From the NCBI RefSeq assembly GCF_040712315.1, contig NC_134023.1:12099442-12163441 (forward strand): 64,000 bases of DNA, given 5' to 3'. The translations under genes and the position numbers were made by a program. Shown in pieces: positions 28,201-34,789 of this stretch (position 1 is its first letter; each line of letters opens with the position of its first letter). This stretch comes from Castanea sativa (lineage: Eukaryota > Streptophyta > Magnoliopsida > Fagales > Fagaceae). The notes under the pieces are model-generated. The model was not told the DNA's origin. It made no database searches and was given only the letters and a program-made list of their open reading frames with translations.

Positions 28201-31200
28201 GGATTTGGCTTGATCTTCACGAGGCACGGTCTCCCTGTCACCTTGAGGGTCGTCGGTGTTGTCATCCGCAAACAACTCATCTGTGCTTTCGAAGTAGACG
28301 GGCTGGGCTGGGGTCTGGAGTTGGGCATCAATTGAATTATGGGATGGGTCCAGGTCTAGAAAAAAGGCCTTAACTTGATGGAAGCAATCGTCAAAGCCAT
28401 CAGCAAAAGAGTCGCCAAGCTCCTTTAGGAGGGTGTCGGAGTCACGATACTCCTGTATCGCGTCATCCTTAGCCCGACGGAGCTGATCCTTGACTTTCTT
28501 GATTTCTCCCTCCTTGTCTTTAAGTGTGTTACAGAGACATTAAAAAAGGTCCCAATGTAGACCTTTTTTAATGGTTCATCATAAACAATCCTATCTTTCT
28601 TGCCTTCTTCCTTTCTTGATTATTTTTCAAAGGAATTTCAGTAGAGGACCAGTAGTTTGCATAGAGACACAAAACCCCATAACCCAAGTTCTTTCAAAAA
28701 AATTCAAACCCTAATCTTTTGATTCGTGTTATGTTATGTTTTGGTGGTAAAAGTAGTTTTTTAACGGAAAAGCCAAAGGTGGGTAACAGAGTCCTAACAG
28801 AAGTAATCTCAGGTGGGCAAAGTGTTAAATTTTAAACCACGAGTAGGCAAAGTGAAAATAGGTCAAACCACAGGTGGCTTTACTGTAATTTCCCCTAAAA
28901 TTTAAGTGATCATGTGGTTTATGAATTTAAAGAGTTATATATTGCTGGATTTGTTCATATGATGAAATAAAGTTTGCTTTTTGCATTTTATTTTACTTTA
29001 TATTTCTGCCTTATGATATATGATTTATTAATTATGATCTATTACATAGTTATCTTTATATACTTTTTTCATTTGGTTTCAATTGTGAGGAAGAAAGAGA
29101 CGTGAATCTATGTTTTGGAGAAAAATATATCTATAAGTGTTGAAGTGCATACATTTGTATAGTAAAAACAAAGCATATACGGTTACAACTTGGTCTAATA
29201 GTTCTCACACTGTAAAATGAAATGTAAATTTTTTTTTAATTGCATTGTGTTTTCATAACTATCTCACTATACATAATACCCAACTACAAAATATATTTAA
29301 TTTGTTAGTTGTTAGACTACAAAAAAAAAAAATTCTAATTCAAAACATAATTTCAAATAACACATATTCACTTTTAAAAATATACAATCTAATATATTAA
29401 TTCAATATTTATCCAATAAAAAATAATCATATCAAATTTTCTCACGCATCACGTGGATCTGCGACTAGCACTCATAATACTTCTGCCCACTAATGAATAT
29501 GTTATAAGATGTAAATTCTAACTTTCAAATTTATTTTTTATTTTATAAGAAAGGATAAAAATGTTATTTTGGTCCTACATTTTGTAGCTGTATATAGTAG
29601 TAAATTTAGAGTTCTCTATTTTATCAGCTTTACACTTCAGTTGAAATTCTCGATTACTTAAAAAATAAACTGACTGAGGCCTTTGAAATTTCGAATATGT
29701 TTATATCAGGGGAAACATTGTTTACAGAATTTTGACATACAAAAGGAAGCCCGTGGATCATTCAAAGCCATTCAGAGGCAATTTGAGGTTCAAGTATTAG
29801 AAAACTATCTTGAAATCCATTTCTTCTGGGCTGGGAAAGGGACTTGCTGCGTACCTTTTGAAGGTACTTATGGACCTTCTATTTCAGCCATAAGTGCCAT
29901 CAATAACAACCCATTCTTAGTCCCAAATGCTCCGACAGGTACCTCAATGCAAACATTATAGATGCAATAGGAAGATGAGGTACTGCTTTCCTTTAATGCT
30001 GGTGTCATGTTTTTGACTGCCTTTCTTTTGTATAGAATTTATATCCAGTTCTAGGAGTAGCAATGGCAATTTGATTGGTCTGATCGTGGGTATCCGTGTT
30101 GGCGTTGGAGGCATTCTATCTGTTTTCATAGTTTTCTATATCATCCGCAAAAGAAAACGCCTTCAACCCAATGAAAATGATGGTGAGCCAGAAATCATGT
30201 TACACATTTATGGGAGTTGTTGGACTTCATTCAATTTAGTCTATGAATTAAAATTACCGAATTTTTTCCTATTTTACTAATTTATTTAGTGAATTGGCCT
30301 CTGGGTGCTGCATGTTGTGTTTAGTACATAACACTGCACTTTCAACTTCGATTCAATTTCATGTTCGTGTATAAACCGCAGCTTCGTAGAGGCCTTTATA
30401 GCAAAACCTCTTCCATTATGTCTGGAAATAATACAAAACACATGCCCATATGCACGTGTACACACACATGCATATCATGGAAAAGTAAGGAGAAACATGA
30501 GTTACTTCACCAATGAAGCCCCATCTTCAATCCAACAACATTCTATAAAAAACCACATTGATAATTAATGCTTAACATGGGGATGCTTTCTCAATTTAGC
30601 AAGTTAAAATTATCCTGCGATTTCTGTACACAACTTAAGAAAATTGATTACTAAACAATGGATTTAGAATTACAACCTGTGTTTATGTTGAAATTGCAGA
30701 GCTCTTAGGAATAGACGTCAGACCATTCACATTCAGCTACGCTGAACTAAAAGCAGCTACAGAAGATTTTAATCCAGCTAACAAGCTTGGAGAAGGAGGA
30801 TTTGGACCTGTCTATAGGGTAAGTTCCTATGCTATCAACAACATAATGTGCCTTAAGGTCTGCGATCTTATGTAAGTTTAGAGAAATTTGACATATATTG
30901 CAATCGCCTGGAGCTTTTAGACATATGTTGCAGTTGCCCAGCAGTAAAGAATCACAATGCAACAGCTGTTTCAAAATTTTTTTTTTCTGTATTTTTTTTT
31001 CTTTATTTCACTTTGCTTATGATTTATGACATCCTGGTAGTAGCAATTGTTGTAGAAATACATATATGAAAATAGTTGAATATTCATAACATAATATCCA
31101 TACGCCCTTTTCTACTTTTTCACTAGTTATAATGCACTCACAATTCCAAATTGATGTTAATCTTTTTTAATTTTTGATTGAAACTGTGGTTCAATCAGTA

Positions 31201-34200
31201 ACCCATTGATCTAAAACCTACTTAGGGTCAAACTTTAGTCTAGCTTTATAACTATGCGTTGGAGAAAACAATGATCTGCAAGTGAAAGTTTTTGATTCCA
31301 TATACTGAAATTGTAGACCAAATATTTATATGTGGTAATCTAGTCATTCTTTTGAAATACTTTCCTTTGAATGATATCAGTCAAAAAGTGAAAACGCTTA
31401 GATTTGGCCTCCAATTTCATGGTAAAATTAGCCTTTCCTCACACACAAAAAATAAAAAAAAAACAGCACTGATTTTTATCGTTGTAAATTTATCTGTAAA
31501 TGAATGTATGCAATTTTATTCAACATAGTTTGATTGTATTTGAGCCATCAATTAGATAAGAAGTGTGAATTACATCTATCGGAGCCACCCACCCGTATTG
31601 GATAGGTTCTCATTTTCTATCCCCACTAAAAATTATCTATTGATGAGTAACGATTTGTCGTTTAATTAATTTCTTTAATATTTGTGTTTGAAACTCAATG
31701 CAAAATAGGGAACACTTAATGATGGAAGAGTAGTTGCTGTGAAGCAACTTTCTGCTGCATTACACCAAGGAAAGAACCAGTTTGTCACTGAAATTGCTAT
31801 TATATCTGCTGTGCAACACCGTAACCTTGTGAAATTGTATGGATGTTGTGTTGAGGCAGATAAACGACACCTTGTTTATGAACATCTAGAGAATAAAAGC
31901 CTTGATCAAGCATTATTCGGTATATGAACACATCTTTGTTGCTGCTCTATCTCACTTTATGTGCATATATATATATATATATATATTTATTTATGCAAAG
32001 TAGTTTAAATTTTTATGCTTGCATGGGACAGGAGAAAGAAGTTTGAATCTCAATTGGTCAACGCGCTATGATATATGCTTGGGTGTAGCAAGAGGTTTAG
32101 CTTATCTTCATGAGGAGTCACGACTTCGAATTGTACATAGAGATGTGAAAGCCAGTAATATCCTCCTTGATTCTGATCTCATCCCCAAAATATCAGACTT
32201 TGGTTTGGCCAAGCTATATGATGATAACAAGAGTCACATAAGCACTGGGCTTGCAGGGACTATGTAAGACCCCAGAAGCTTAGCTAGTTGCTATTTTATT
32301 TTATTTTTAGTTATGTTAATATTCAATTGTGCATATGATTGTGTTACTGATGTAGTGGATATCTTGCACCGGAGTATGCCATGCGTGGACACCTTACAGA
32401 GAAGACTGATGTGTTTGCCTTCGGCATTGTGGCTCTAGAGATGGTTAGTTGGAGGCGAAATTCAGACTCAAGCATGGAAGAAGAAAAGACATATCTTCTT
32501 GAATGGGTATGAACCATGTTTTATGTGTTGCATATAGAAGGTTGCTATCTTTCTTTAATTGGATGCATGGTCATTTCAGGTGCTAAGTTATGGATTTGGA
32601 AAGTGTAAGGCTCCCGCCCCACTCGGTCCTACAACTGGTTTTCTAGTGTCTATTAGCAATATAAAAAATTGACCACAAAACAACCTTGAATAACATTTAT
32701 TCATATTGTTACCATCAATCTTTTATAAAAGAAAAAGAAAAAAGAGCAAAACATCACATTTCCACTAGAATACTAGAGATATCCATGTGAAATATTTAGA
32801 ATGATTATTATTCAATATAAACAAATCATTATCTAATTAAAGAAAAAGTGAAACAATACATGATACCTAACTAATCAAGCATTTCAAACATGTAATAAAC
32901 ATACAAAGACCTGAGATGCAAGAGTGTACTTTATAATGCATGAAATGTATGGACATATGAGAGTAAAAATAACAAATTTAAGTGAAATGAAGATGATCCT
33001 TGGAACAATCAAGAAAACAGCTGGATTTGTCTAGATCTTTTACAATTTTGCAGATTCATATGTAAATATGCTTATCGGCCCCCCTAAAATTTTAAGAATT
33101 GGAAAAATACTAATGATTAAGTTAATGTCCATCTTAGATTCATGATCTCCATGATACATTGGTGTACGTGGCTTCAAAAAAGATTTAATAGTTGCTTTGT
33201 TGTCGCTGTTTAAAGATGTTTACAATGTTAGTTGTTGTGTTTGTATTGATTGTAATCCACTCTCTTTGTGTTATTGTATTAAACGTTGGATTGGAATGAG
33301 AGAAAAATGAAATTGTTTTCATTGAATTAATAAATATTACAACTCTGTTTATATATATATATATATATATACAAAACAGAGTAGAAAGGAGAAGAAAAAC
33401 TAACTAGTCGACTTGCATCGCCTGAAATTAACAATCTAGCAAACTATTGAAACAACCAATCACAAAATGGGATGTGGCTACTCTAACTACTTGAATACAG
33501 AGACCTAACCTATGGTTTTACATAAGATTCGAACTTGGACAAGTTAAGCTACATGTCATACTGTACAAAACTTGCAGCAATTGAACCAGTGCTGAACTTG
33601 CAGAAGCATTCATCTTTAACACTTTATACCAATGTGTTGTAGTTTACAATGAAATAAAAATTCCTCCTTTTTTCAACCTGAAAAAAAAAAAGATTTAATC
33701 CTCTCTTAAAATAGCCCAACCACATCTAGTGATATAAAATTGGCTTTGGCTTACAAAATCAAAATGGAAGATGATCTCTTGATGGATTCTTTGATTTTAT
33801 ACACTGCGATATTTAGTACATTATCATAGATAGATTATGAAAACTAAAAGAAGGCCGAGTTCCCTTTTAGTAGATTAGTGTATTGTAATGTATTAAAGAG
33901 TTGGTTTTCATGAATTTGTTTTTTCATACTCCCCACCCCCCACCACTCTAATTCCTAGCTTTGTCCTTGTCACAGCCAATACCTTTATACTATATGCTGA
34001 ACCCCTTGACTCAATTGAACAATTGGATTTCTCCTTTCCACCACCTTTGTACTATATTCTGAACAATTAGAAAGTTGACTCATTGAAAAAAAATGGAATA
34101 CTCACTGTCACCGCCTATATACTATATTCTGAAGCCTGGTAACACAATATCTTTCTCAGGCATGGCAACTACATGAAGACAACTGTGGAGTTGATCTTGT

Positions 34201-34543
34201 CGATGTCAAATTATCAGAATTCAATGAGGAAGAAGTCAAACGAGTAATAGGAGTATCTTTTTTGTGTACTCAATCATCACCTACATTACAGCCATCAATG
34301 TCGCGTGTGGTGGCAATGCTTTTAGGAGACATTGAAGTGAGCACTGTAACTTCAATGCCTGGATATTTGACTGACTGGAGATCTGATGATCCTAGAAGCT
34401 TAAGAAATGATGTTGCAGCTAGAGGAACCGTTAGCATCTATTATGACTATTCAGAAAGTTCAAGCATGGTGGGTTACGTAGATAATTCATCAGTGAGTGC
34501 TTCTCAACCCATGCTTGGTAAGGCCATTAAACAGGGTAGATGA
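560..34543 (+). CDS. LRR receptor-like serine/threonine kinase, LRR-VIII-2 type, 24 exons, intact
   Basis: A plasma-membrane receptor kinase that would sense an apoplastic ligand and phosphorylate Ser/Thr targets inside the cell. Exons: 560-683, 2081-2267, 3569-3640, 3855-3926, 4036-4107, 4421-4492, 7848-7919, 8040-8111, 9017-9088, 9499-9570, 9651-9722, 10851-10922, 11017-11082, 13764-13832, 14026-14070, 17822-17880, 23352-23749, 29710-29938, 30036-30182, 30700-30818, 31709-31919, 32032-32263, 32356-32506, 34160-34543. They sum to 3141 nt (1046 aa), all junctions in frame, all introns GT-AG. Domain order: signal peptide (about 1-28), LRRs (about 80-400), Cys-containing linker, malectin domain (about 424-610), membrane span (about 645-669), kinase (about 710-980), Ser-rich tail. 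The kinase has [10 protein letters not shown]733 in VAVK, HRDVK with D829, DFG at 847-849 and APE, so it is a typical RD kinase. This architecture and intron pattern match At1g56140-like proteins. Ligand unknown. Exons make up about 9% of the span; the rest is transposon-laden intron. Confidence 0.92.
684..2080. other. Intron 1: no gene; possible small MITE near 1550-1679
   Basis: A 1397-bp intron. The stretch 1040-1440 is less AT-rich than its surroundings but holds no recognisable coding sequence. At 1550-1679 the ends GGCTGTTTTGTTTAAATAAT and the reverse complement GGCTTGTTTGGTAATATTGT resemble each other, as in a short MITE. Near 2016-2025 there is a run of ten G next to the A-rich stretch before exon 2. 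Confidence 0.45.
2081..2267 (+). CDS. Kinase gene exon 2: N-terminal cap of the LRR domain
   Basis: After acceptor TTGCAG it reads [13 protein letters not shown], then a segment with SGEPCSG and IKCDC motifs, the usual Cys-containing N-terminal cap before the LRRs in LRR-VIII-2 kinases. It ends in phase 2 with CACATCACCCAATT before the donor GTACGT. An open frame continuing upstream of 2081 is intron. Confidence 0.9.
2338..2371. repeat. (TA)n microsatellite
   Basis: About 17 TA units directly abutting the MITE that starts at 2373. TA-rich DNA is a common landing site for MITEs with TA or TTA/TAA target sites. Confidence 0.9.
2373..2581. mobile_element. MITE in intron 2 with GTGCGTTTGG-type ends
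   Basis: The left end reads GGGTGCGTTTGGGAAATGCG and the reverse complement of the right end reads GTGTTCGTTTGGATACCG, an imperfect inverted repeat. The inside contains CACTGTTCATGGGACATGAACA, of a kind I recall from abundant Fagales repeats. It is flanked by TA-rich sequence on both sides, so the target duplication cannot be delimited. Confidence 0.6.
3086..3213. mobile_element. Small fold-back MITE in intron 2
   Basis: About 128 bp. The left half GGTTTGATTGGATTGAGGAG and onward to GAGTAGAGCTGG mirrors the right half, whose reverse complement reads GGGCCCGTTTGAATTGAGGG and onward to CAGTAGAGTTGG. Nearly the whole element folds on itself. It lies between exons 2 and 3 and does not touch splice sites. 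Confidence 0.55.
3569..4492 (+). CDS. Kinase gene exons 3-6: four LRRs, one per 72-nt exon
   Basis: Exons 3569-3640, 3855-3926, 4036-4107 and 4421-4492 are each exactly 72 nt and phase 2, and each codes one 24-residue leucine-rich repeat. Visible motifs include [37 protein letters not shown] and [12 protein letters not shown]. The LxxLxLxxNxLxGxxPxxLGxL pattern is clear. The introns between them are short (109-313 bp) with normal GT-AG ends, so this block has escaped transposon insertion. Confidence 0.92.
4493..5053. other. Intron 6 left part, with possible 3' LTR edge of the copia fragment
   Basis: No gene. The word AATTCCAACA at 5044-5053 is, on the minus strand, a TGTTGGAATT start typical of a copia LTR. 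It lies just downstream of the end of the copia reading frame, so about 4800-5053 may be a truncated 3' LTR. The other LTR edge could not be found, and no matching second LTR is visible. Confidence 0.35.
5094..6470 (-). pseudogene. Ty1/copia polyprotein remnant (RT and RNase H)
   Basis: Minus-strand pieces in family order. 6165-6470 carries the RT motif [16 protein letters not shown]. 5898-6095 carries the RT active-site motif YVDD. 5094-5303 carries the RNase H end [11 protein letters not shown] and [12 protein letters not shown]. The pieces are in different frames with stops between, so nothing is functional. Gag and integrase parts are absent. It sits in intron 6, antisense to the kinase, and explains most of that intron's size. 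Confidence 0.85.
6480..7847. other. Intron 6 right part: no gene, low-complexity tract
   Basis: 6480-7110 may be more retrotransposon debris but shows no recognisable domain. 7115-7290 is a purine-biased low-complexity tract made of variants of GATGTATGATGAAAT. The final 400 bases are AT-rich unique intron leading to the exon 7 acceptor TTGACAG at 7847. Confidence 0.5.
7115..7290. repeat. Imperfect ATGATG-type low-complexity repeat
   Basis: Irregular copies of ATGATG, GAGATG and GAAATG words; no constant period could be fixed. The open frame seen on the minus strand here is a by-product of the repeat. Confidence 0.6.
7848..11082 (+). CDS. Kinase gene exons 7-13: seven further LRR exons
   Basis: Exons 7848-7919, 8040-8111, 9017-9088, 9499-9570, 9651-9722 and 10851-10922 are 72 nt; 11017-11082 is 66 nt. 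All keep phase 2. Recognisable repeat cores are [73 protein letters not shown] and [12 protein letters not shown]. With exons 3-6 this makes ten consecutive exons of identical length. The longer introns here hold MITEs (8392-8804, 9236-9391, 10211-10728). Confidence 0.92.
8392..8804. mobile_element. hAT-like MITE in intron 8 (AGAGCATCTGCA ends)
   Basis: The left end AGAGCATCTGCAATAAGGTT and the reverse complement of the right end, AAAGCATTCACGGTAAGAAA, form an imperfect inverted repeat. The inside is AT-rich with repeated TTTTAATGTG and GTGGTGTTAAA words, also present in the element at 44963-45380. A clean 8-bp target duplication was not seen. Confidence 0.55.
9236..9391. mobile_element. Fold-back MITE in intron 9
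   Basis: The left arm 9236-9278 (starts GACATAAACTATTTTACAAT) pairs with the right arm 9351-9391, whose reverse complement starts GATATAAACATTTTTACAAA. The loop holds TGGGTTCTCATTTGGGCC, a word I recall from a very common Fagales repeat. Element about 156 bp. Confidence 0.6.
10211..10728. mobile_element. Mutator-like MITE with about 150-bp inverted arms in intron 11
   Basis: The left arm starts GGCTGAAATGCATAAAC; the reverse complement of the right end starts GGTCAAAATACGTAAAC. The two arms can be aligned for about 150 bases, up to the shared GTGATGGAAAAGAATCAA / ATGATGGAAAAGAATCAA. The flanks CTTTACTTT (10202-10210) and TTTTACTTA (10729-10737) agree at 7 of 9 positions, consistent with an aged 9-bp target duplication as Mutator-type elements make. 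Confidence 0.7.
11083..13763. other. Intron 13: no gene, probable transposon debris
   Basis: 2681 bp. The stretch 12300-12730 (words such as CACCTCGGAGAAGATTGCATC, then a tract ending AATTACAAAATTTTCC) has the look of a decayed LTR, but no partner copy, PBS or coding domain is visible. Another segment at about 13080-13160 is GC-richer than its surroundings. Nothing can be named. Confidence 0.4.
13764..14070 (+). CDS. Kinase gene exons 14-15: last LRR segments
   Basis: Exon 14 (13764-13832, 69 nt) reads [18 protein letters not shown] and exon 15 (14026-14070, 45 nt) reads [14 protein letters not shown]. They match the conserved end of the LRR domain in this family (SYN..G..PSWV followed by NLVANNFT). 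Both follow good polypyrimidine/AG acceptors and end at GT donors. Frame is kept on both sides. Confidence 0.9.
15101..15632. mobile_element. hAT-type MITE with perfect 8-bp target duplication in intron 15
   Basis: The left end TAGGGTTGTAAATGAGCCAA and the reverse complement of the right end TAGGGATGTAAATGACCAGC form terminal inverted repeats. Both sides are flanked by the identical 8-mer TTCCCAAT (15093-15100 and 15633-15640), the target-duplication length of hAT elements. The inside has repeated CAAGCTTGAGC / GTTCATAAACT words. It has no coding capacity. Confidence 0.85.
15822..17240 (+). mobile_element. TRIM-like copia-type element with direct repeats in intron 15
   Basis: Two related direct repeats at about 15822-16156 and 16881-17173 share many words, among them TTCAAGTATT/TGCAAGTATT, TAGTGTATAGTTAGT/TAGTGAATAGTTAGT and the end TTAACA/CTAACA. 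After the first copy comes CAGTATCAGAG, close to the initiator-Met tRNA binding site; before the second comes the purine tract GAGTTTGAGGGAGACT. The internal part (16157-16880) has no retroviral-type domain. The second repeat is again followed by a diverged PBS-like stretch, suggesting unequal recombination. Confidence 0.65.
17822..17880 (+). CDS. Kinase gene exon 16: short Cys-pair linker exon
   Basis: A 59-nt exon that joins to give [21 protein letters not shown]. This corresponds to the CLQ..FPC linker that follows the LRRs and precedes the malectin domain in LRR-VIII kinases. The acceptor is TTTTTAG at 17821 and the donor is GTATTT at 17881. It is isolated between two large transposon-filled introns (3751 and 5471 bp), so automated gene finders could miss it. 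Confidence 0.88.
18160..18470 (-). pseudogene. Ty1/copia RNase H remnant in intron 16
   Basis: On the minus strand, words such as KHIELDYH and, in a shifted frame, [17 protein letters not shown] match the C-terminal end of copia RNase H. Stops and a frameshift break it. The segment contains an A/G-rich insert (18362-18391 on +) flanked by a 15-base direct duplication of AAGTTCAATGTGCTT. No LTR is recognisable here. Confidence 0.7.
18740..18840. repeat. Two adjacent perfect-stem hairpins
   Basis: CATTAGTTACATT (18740-18752) pairs with AATGTAACTAATG (18769-18781). Then ATTATAATCTTA (18790-18801) pairs with TAAGATTATAAT (18829-18840). They are probably the core of an AT-rich MITE, whose outer ends I could not define. 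Confidence 0.6.
19219..19257. repeat. (CA)n microsatellite
   Basis: About 19 uninterrupted CA units 50 bases upstream of the hAT element. Confidence 0.95.
19311..22852 (-). mobile_element. hAT transposon, about 3.5 kb, in intron 16
   Basis: The left end GCATCTATGAAGCACGGGTG and the reverse complement of the right end GCTGGGATGCACGGACGCAG are imperfect inverted repeats rich in GC. Flanks ATGACATG (19303-19310) and ATGACATT (22853-22860) match at 7 of 8 positions, the expected hAT target-duplication length. It holds one transposase reading path on the minus strand. The 5' part (22020-22850) is a non-coding, GC-rich leader. The insertion is antisense to the kinase gene. Confidence 0.85.
19648..22002 (-). 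pseudogene. hAT transposase (BED finger, DUF659, C-terminal dimerisation), broken
   Basis: Read right to left. 21775-22002 is a BED-zinc-finger-like N-terminus ([12 protein letters not shown], a [19 protein letters not shown] stretch). 21525-21752 is a Pro-rich linker. 21021-21506 is DUF659 ([26 protein letters not shown]). 20679-20987 and 20383-20682 continue it ([30 protein letters not shown]). 19894-20226 is the hAT C-terminal domain ([16 protein letters not shown]). 19648-19890 is the acidic tail. A GT-AG intron fits at about 20297-20391. Breaks: TAG at about 21522, TGA at about 21021 replacing a Trp codon, TGA at about 19891 replacing an Arg codon, and frameshifts near 21760 and 20685. 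Not functional. Confidence 0.88.
22860..23351. other. Intron 16 right end
   Basis: AT-rich sequence between the hAT element and exon 17; nothing recognisable apart from the polypyrimidine-poor acceptor region ending CTTCAG. Confidence 0.5.
23352..23749 (+). CDS. Kinase gene exon 17: main part of the malectin domain
   Basis: A 398-nt exon beginning [12 protein letters not shown] and containing the family signatures [27 protein letters not shown] and [10 protein letters not shown]. This is a malectin (di-glucose-binding-like) domain, an extracellular carbohydrate-binding type fold; what it binds here is unknown. It ends in phase 0 at CAG before GTTTGC. The acceptor CTTCAG at 23351 lies about 500 bp beyond the hAT element in the preceding intron. 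Confidence 0.92.
23750..26671. other. Intron 17 left part: no gene; ATGGTC tandem repeat
   Basis: AT-rich. At 25061-25092 the 6-mer ATGGTC/GGTCAT is repeated five to six times. The region 24080-24480 contains moderately long open frames with no recognisable homology. The end (26530-26670) includes words such as ACCATACCGAGTGGAATT, close to the edge of the gypsy fragment. Confidence 0.45.
25061..25092. repeat. (ATGGTC)n short tandem repeat
   Basis: Five to six copies of a 6-bp unit in intron 17. Confidence 0.9.
26672..27359 (+). pseudogene. Ty3/gypsy integrase fragment in intron 17
   Basis: From [18 protein letters not shown] through [36 protein letters not shown] and EVGLTSYG, this is the integrase core C-terminal half with D and E catalytic-site contexts. 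One extra T near 27011 shifts the frame. It then resumes with [23 protein letters not shown], a TAG, and the C-terminal NWEGPYKI to HLKKYYQ-stop at 27359. Upstream gag, PR, RT and RNase H are missing. The integrase type fits the Tat lineage. Confidence 0.88.
27557..27895 (+). repeat. 48-bp tandem repeat array, about 7 copies
   Basis: The unit is roughly GTGGACGGGTTCATCCCAAG + GGATGACTTGAATATACT + AAGTCCACAA. Six units are 48 bp; one has lost a base. Because 48 is a multiple of 3, the array is open in frame and gives a fake peptide repeat ([16 protein letters not shown]). It lies between integrase and the antisense frame, the usual place for tandem repeats in Tat-type gypsy elements. Confidence 0.9.
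28120..28539 (-). pseudogene. Antisense reading frame of a Tat-type gypsy element, 5'-truncated
   Basis: An open frame on the minus strand from about 28539 to TAG at 28120-28122, about 139 codons, with no ATG at its start (preceded by TAA). It reads with charged, coiled-coil-like sequence ([20 protein letters not shown]), then [17 protein letters not shown], and an acidic tail. Frames of this type, antisense and downstream of pol, are known as extra ORFs in plant Tat retrotransposons; the FADGFDDC region is what I recognise. Function unknown. Here it is only the C-terminal part. Confidence 0.65.
28546..29709. other. Intron 17 right part: no gene, repeat of GGGAAATTACA type
   Basis: On the minus strand, 28908 to about 28600 begins TAGGGGAAATTACAGTAAAG and continues with recurring 'CCACC...GTGG' and 'ACTTTGCC' words; the same style of sequence starts at 45911. 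It ends in unique AT-rich intron before TATATCAG at 29709. Confidence 0.4.
29710..29938 (+). CDS. Kinase gene exon 18: end of the malectin domain
   Basis: Starts in frame after TATATCAG and reads [16 protein letters not shown], then [18 protein letters not shown] and [10 protein letters not shown], the conserved C-terminal half of the malectin domain. Ends one base into a codon before donor GTACCT. It is separated from exon 17 by a 5960-bp intron containing a Ty3/gypsy fragment. Confidence 0.92.
30036..30182 (+). CDS. Kinase gene exon 19: transmembrane segment
   Basis: Encodes a Ser-rich juxtamembrane stretch, then a hydrophobic span of about 25 residues ([19 protein letters not shown], residues about 645-669), followed by a basic stop-transfer RKRKR. 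This fixes a type I topology, LRR and malectin outside and kinase inside. Acceptor TATAG at 30035, donor GTGAGC at 30183. An Arg (R653) sits unusually within the predicted span. Confidence 0.9.
30700..32506 (+). CDS. Kinase gene exons 20-23: N-lobe and catalytic core
   Basis: Exons 30700-30818, 31709-31919, 32032-32263 and 32356-32506. Exon 20 gives the Gly-rich loop [10 protein letters not shown]. Exon 21 gives VVAVKQL (K733) and the [11 protein letters not shown] strand. Exon 22 gives [12 protein letters not shown] (D829) and [11 protein letters not shown] (847-849). Exon 23 gives [23 protein letters not shown]. All catalytic residues are present, so an active kinase is expected. Two positions differ from what I recall as usual in the family: STGLAGT in the activation segment (commonly STRVAGT) and SWRRNSD (commonly SGRPNSD). 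Confidence 0.93.
30819..31708. other. Intron 20: no gene seen
   Basis: 890 bp of AT-rich unique-looking sequence with an ordinary donor GTAAGT and acceptor AAAATAG. Confidence 0.6.
32507..34159. other. Intron 23: no gene, (TA)n tract
   Basis: Holds a (TA)n run at about 33350-33371 and two partly similar pieces at 34005-34075 and 34090-34135 sharing the word ACTATATTCTGAA. An AG/GTGC...GTAAG pair at 32579-32610 resembles a small exon but the kinase protein needs nothing between exons 23 and 24. Confidence 0.5.
34160..34543 (+). CDS. Kinase gene exon 24: end of C-lobe, tail and stop
   Basis: Begins [10 protein letters not shown] directly in frame with LLEW of exon 23, includes [21 protein letters not shown] (the last kinase subdomain) and a tail with [11 protein letters not shown] and QPMLGKAI before TGA at 34541-34543. 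This tail is conserved in LRR-VIII-2 kinases. The preceding intron (32507-34159) is 1653 bp. Possible polyadenylation words lie in the next 150 bp but none is decisive. Confidence 0.93.
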   Translation, partial: AWQLHEDNCGVDLVDVKLSEFNEEEVKRVIGVSFLCTQSSPTLQPSMSRVVAMLLGDIEVSTVTSMPGYLTDWRSDDPRSLRNDVAARGTVSIYYDYSESSSMVGYVDNSSVSASQPMLGKAIKQGR

Positions 34544-34789
34544 GAATTGGTCTATACTTTTCCTCATCATTTTCAATTCCTGATTACATTTATATAATCA
34601 AAGATCATTTTTTGTAATATTTTCTTTCTCAAATATGTTTGACACCTTAATTCATTATATGTAATAGAAATGGAGTTTATATAAAATTGTGACTGAAACA
34701 ATACTCAAATTTATGGCATTACTGAAGAAGCCATTCAAATATTTCACATGGAGATTTATCTGTTTTTTGGCCTTCAAATTTACTTTTTA

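Noticed and set aside
32579..32610. Possible cassette exon between kinase exons 23 and 24 (TTTCAG/GTGCTAAG...AAGTGTAAG)
   Set aside because: Exons 23 and 24 join directly to the conserved LLEW-AW sequence; inserting this piece would disrupt the kinase.
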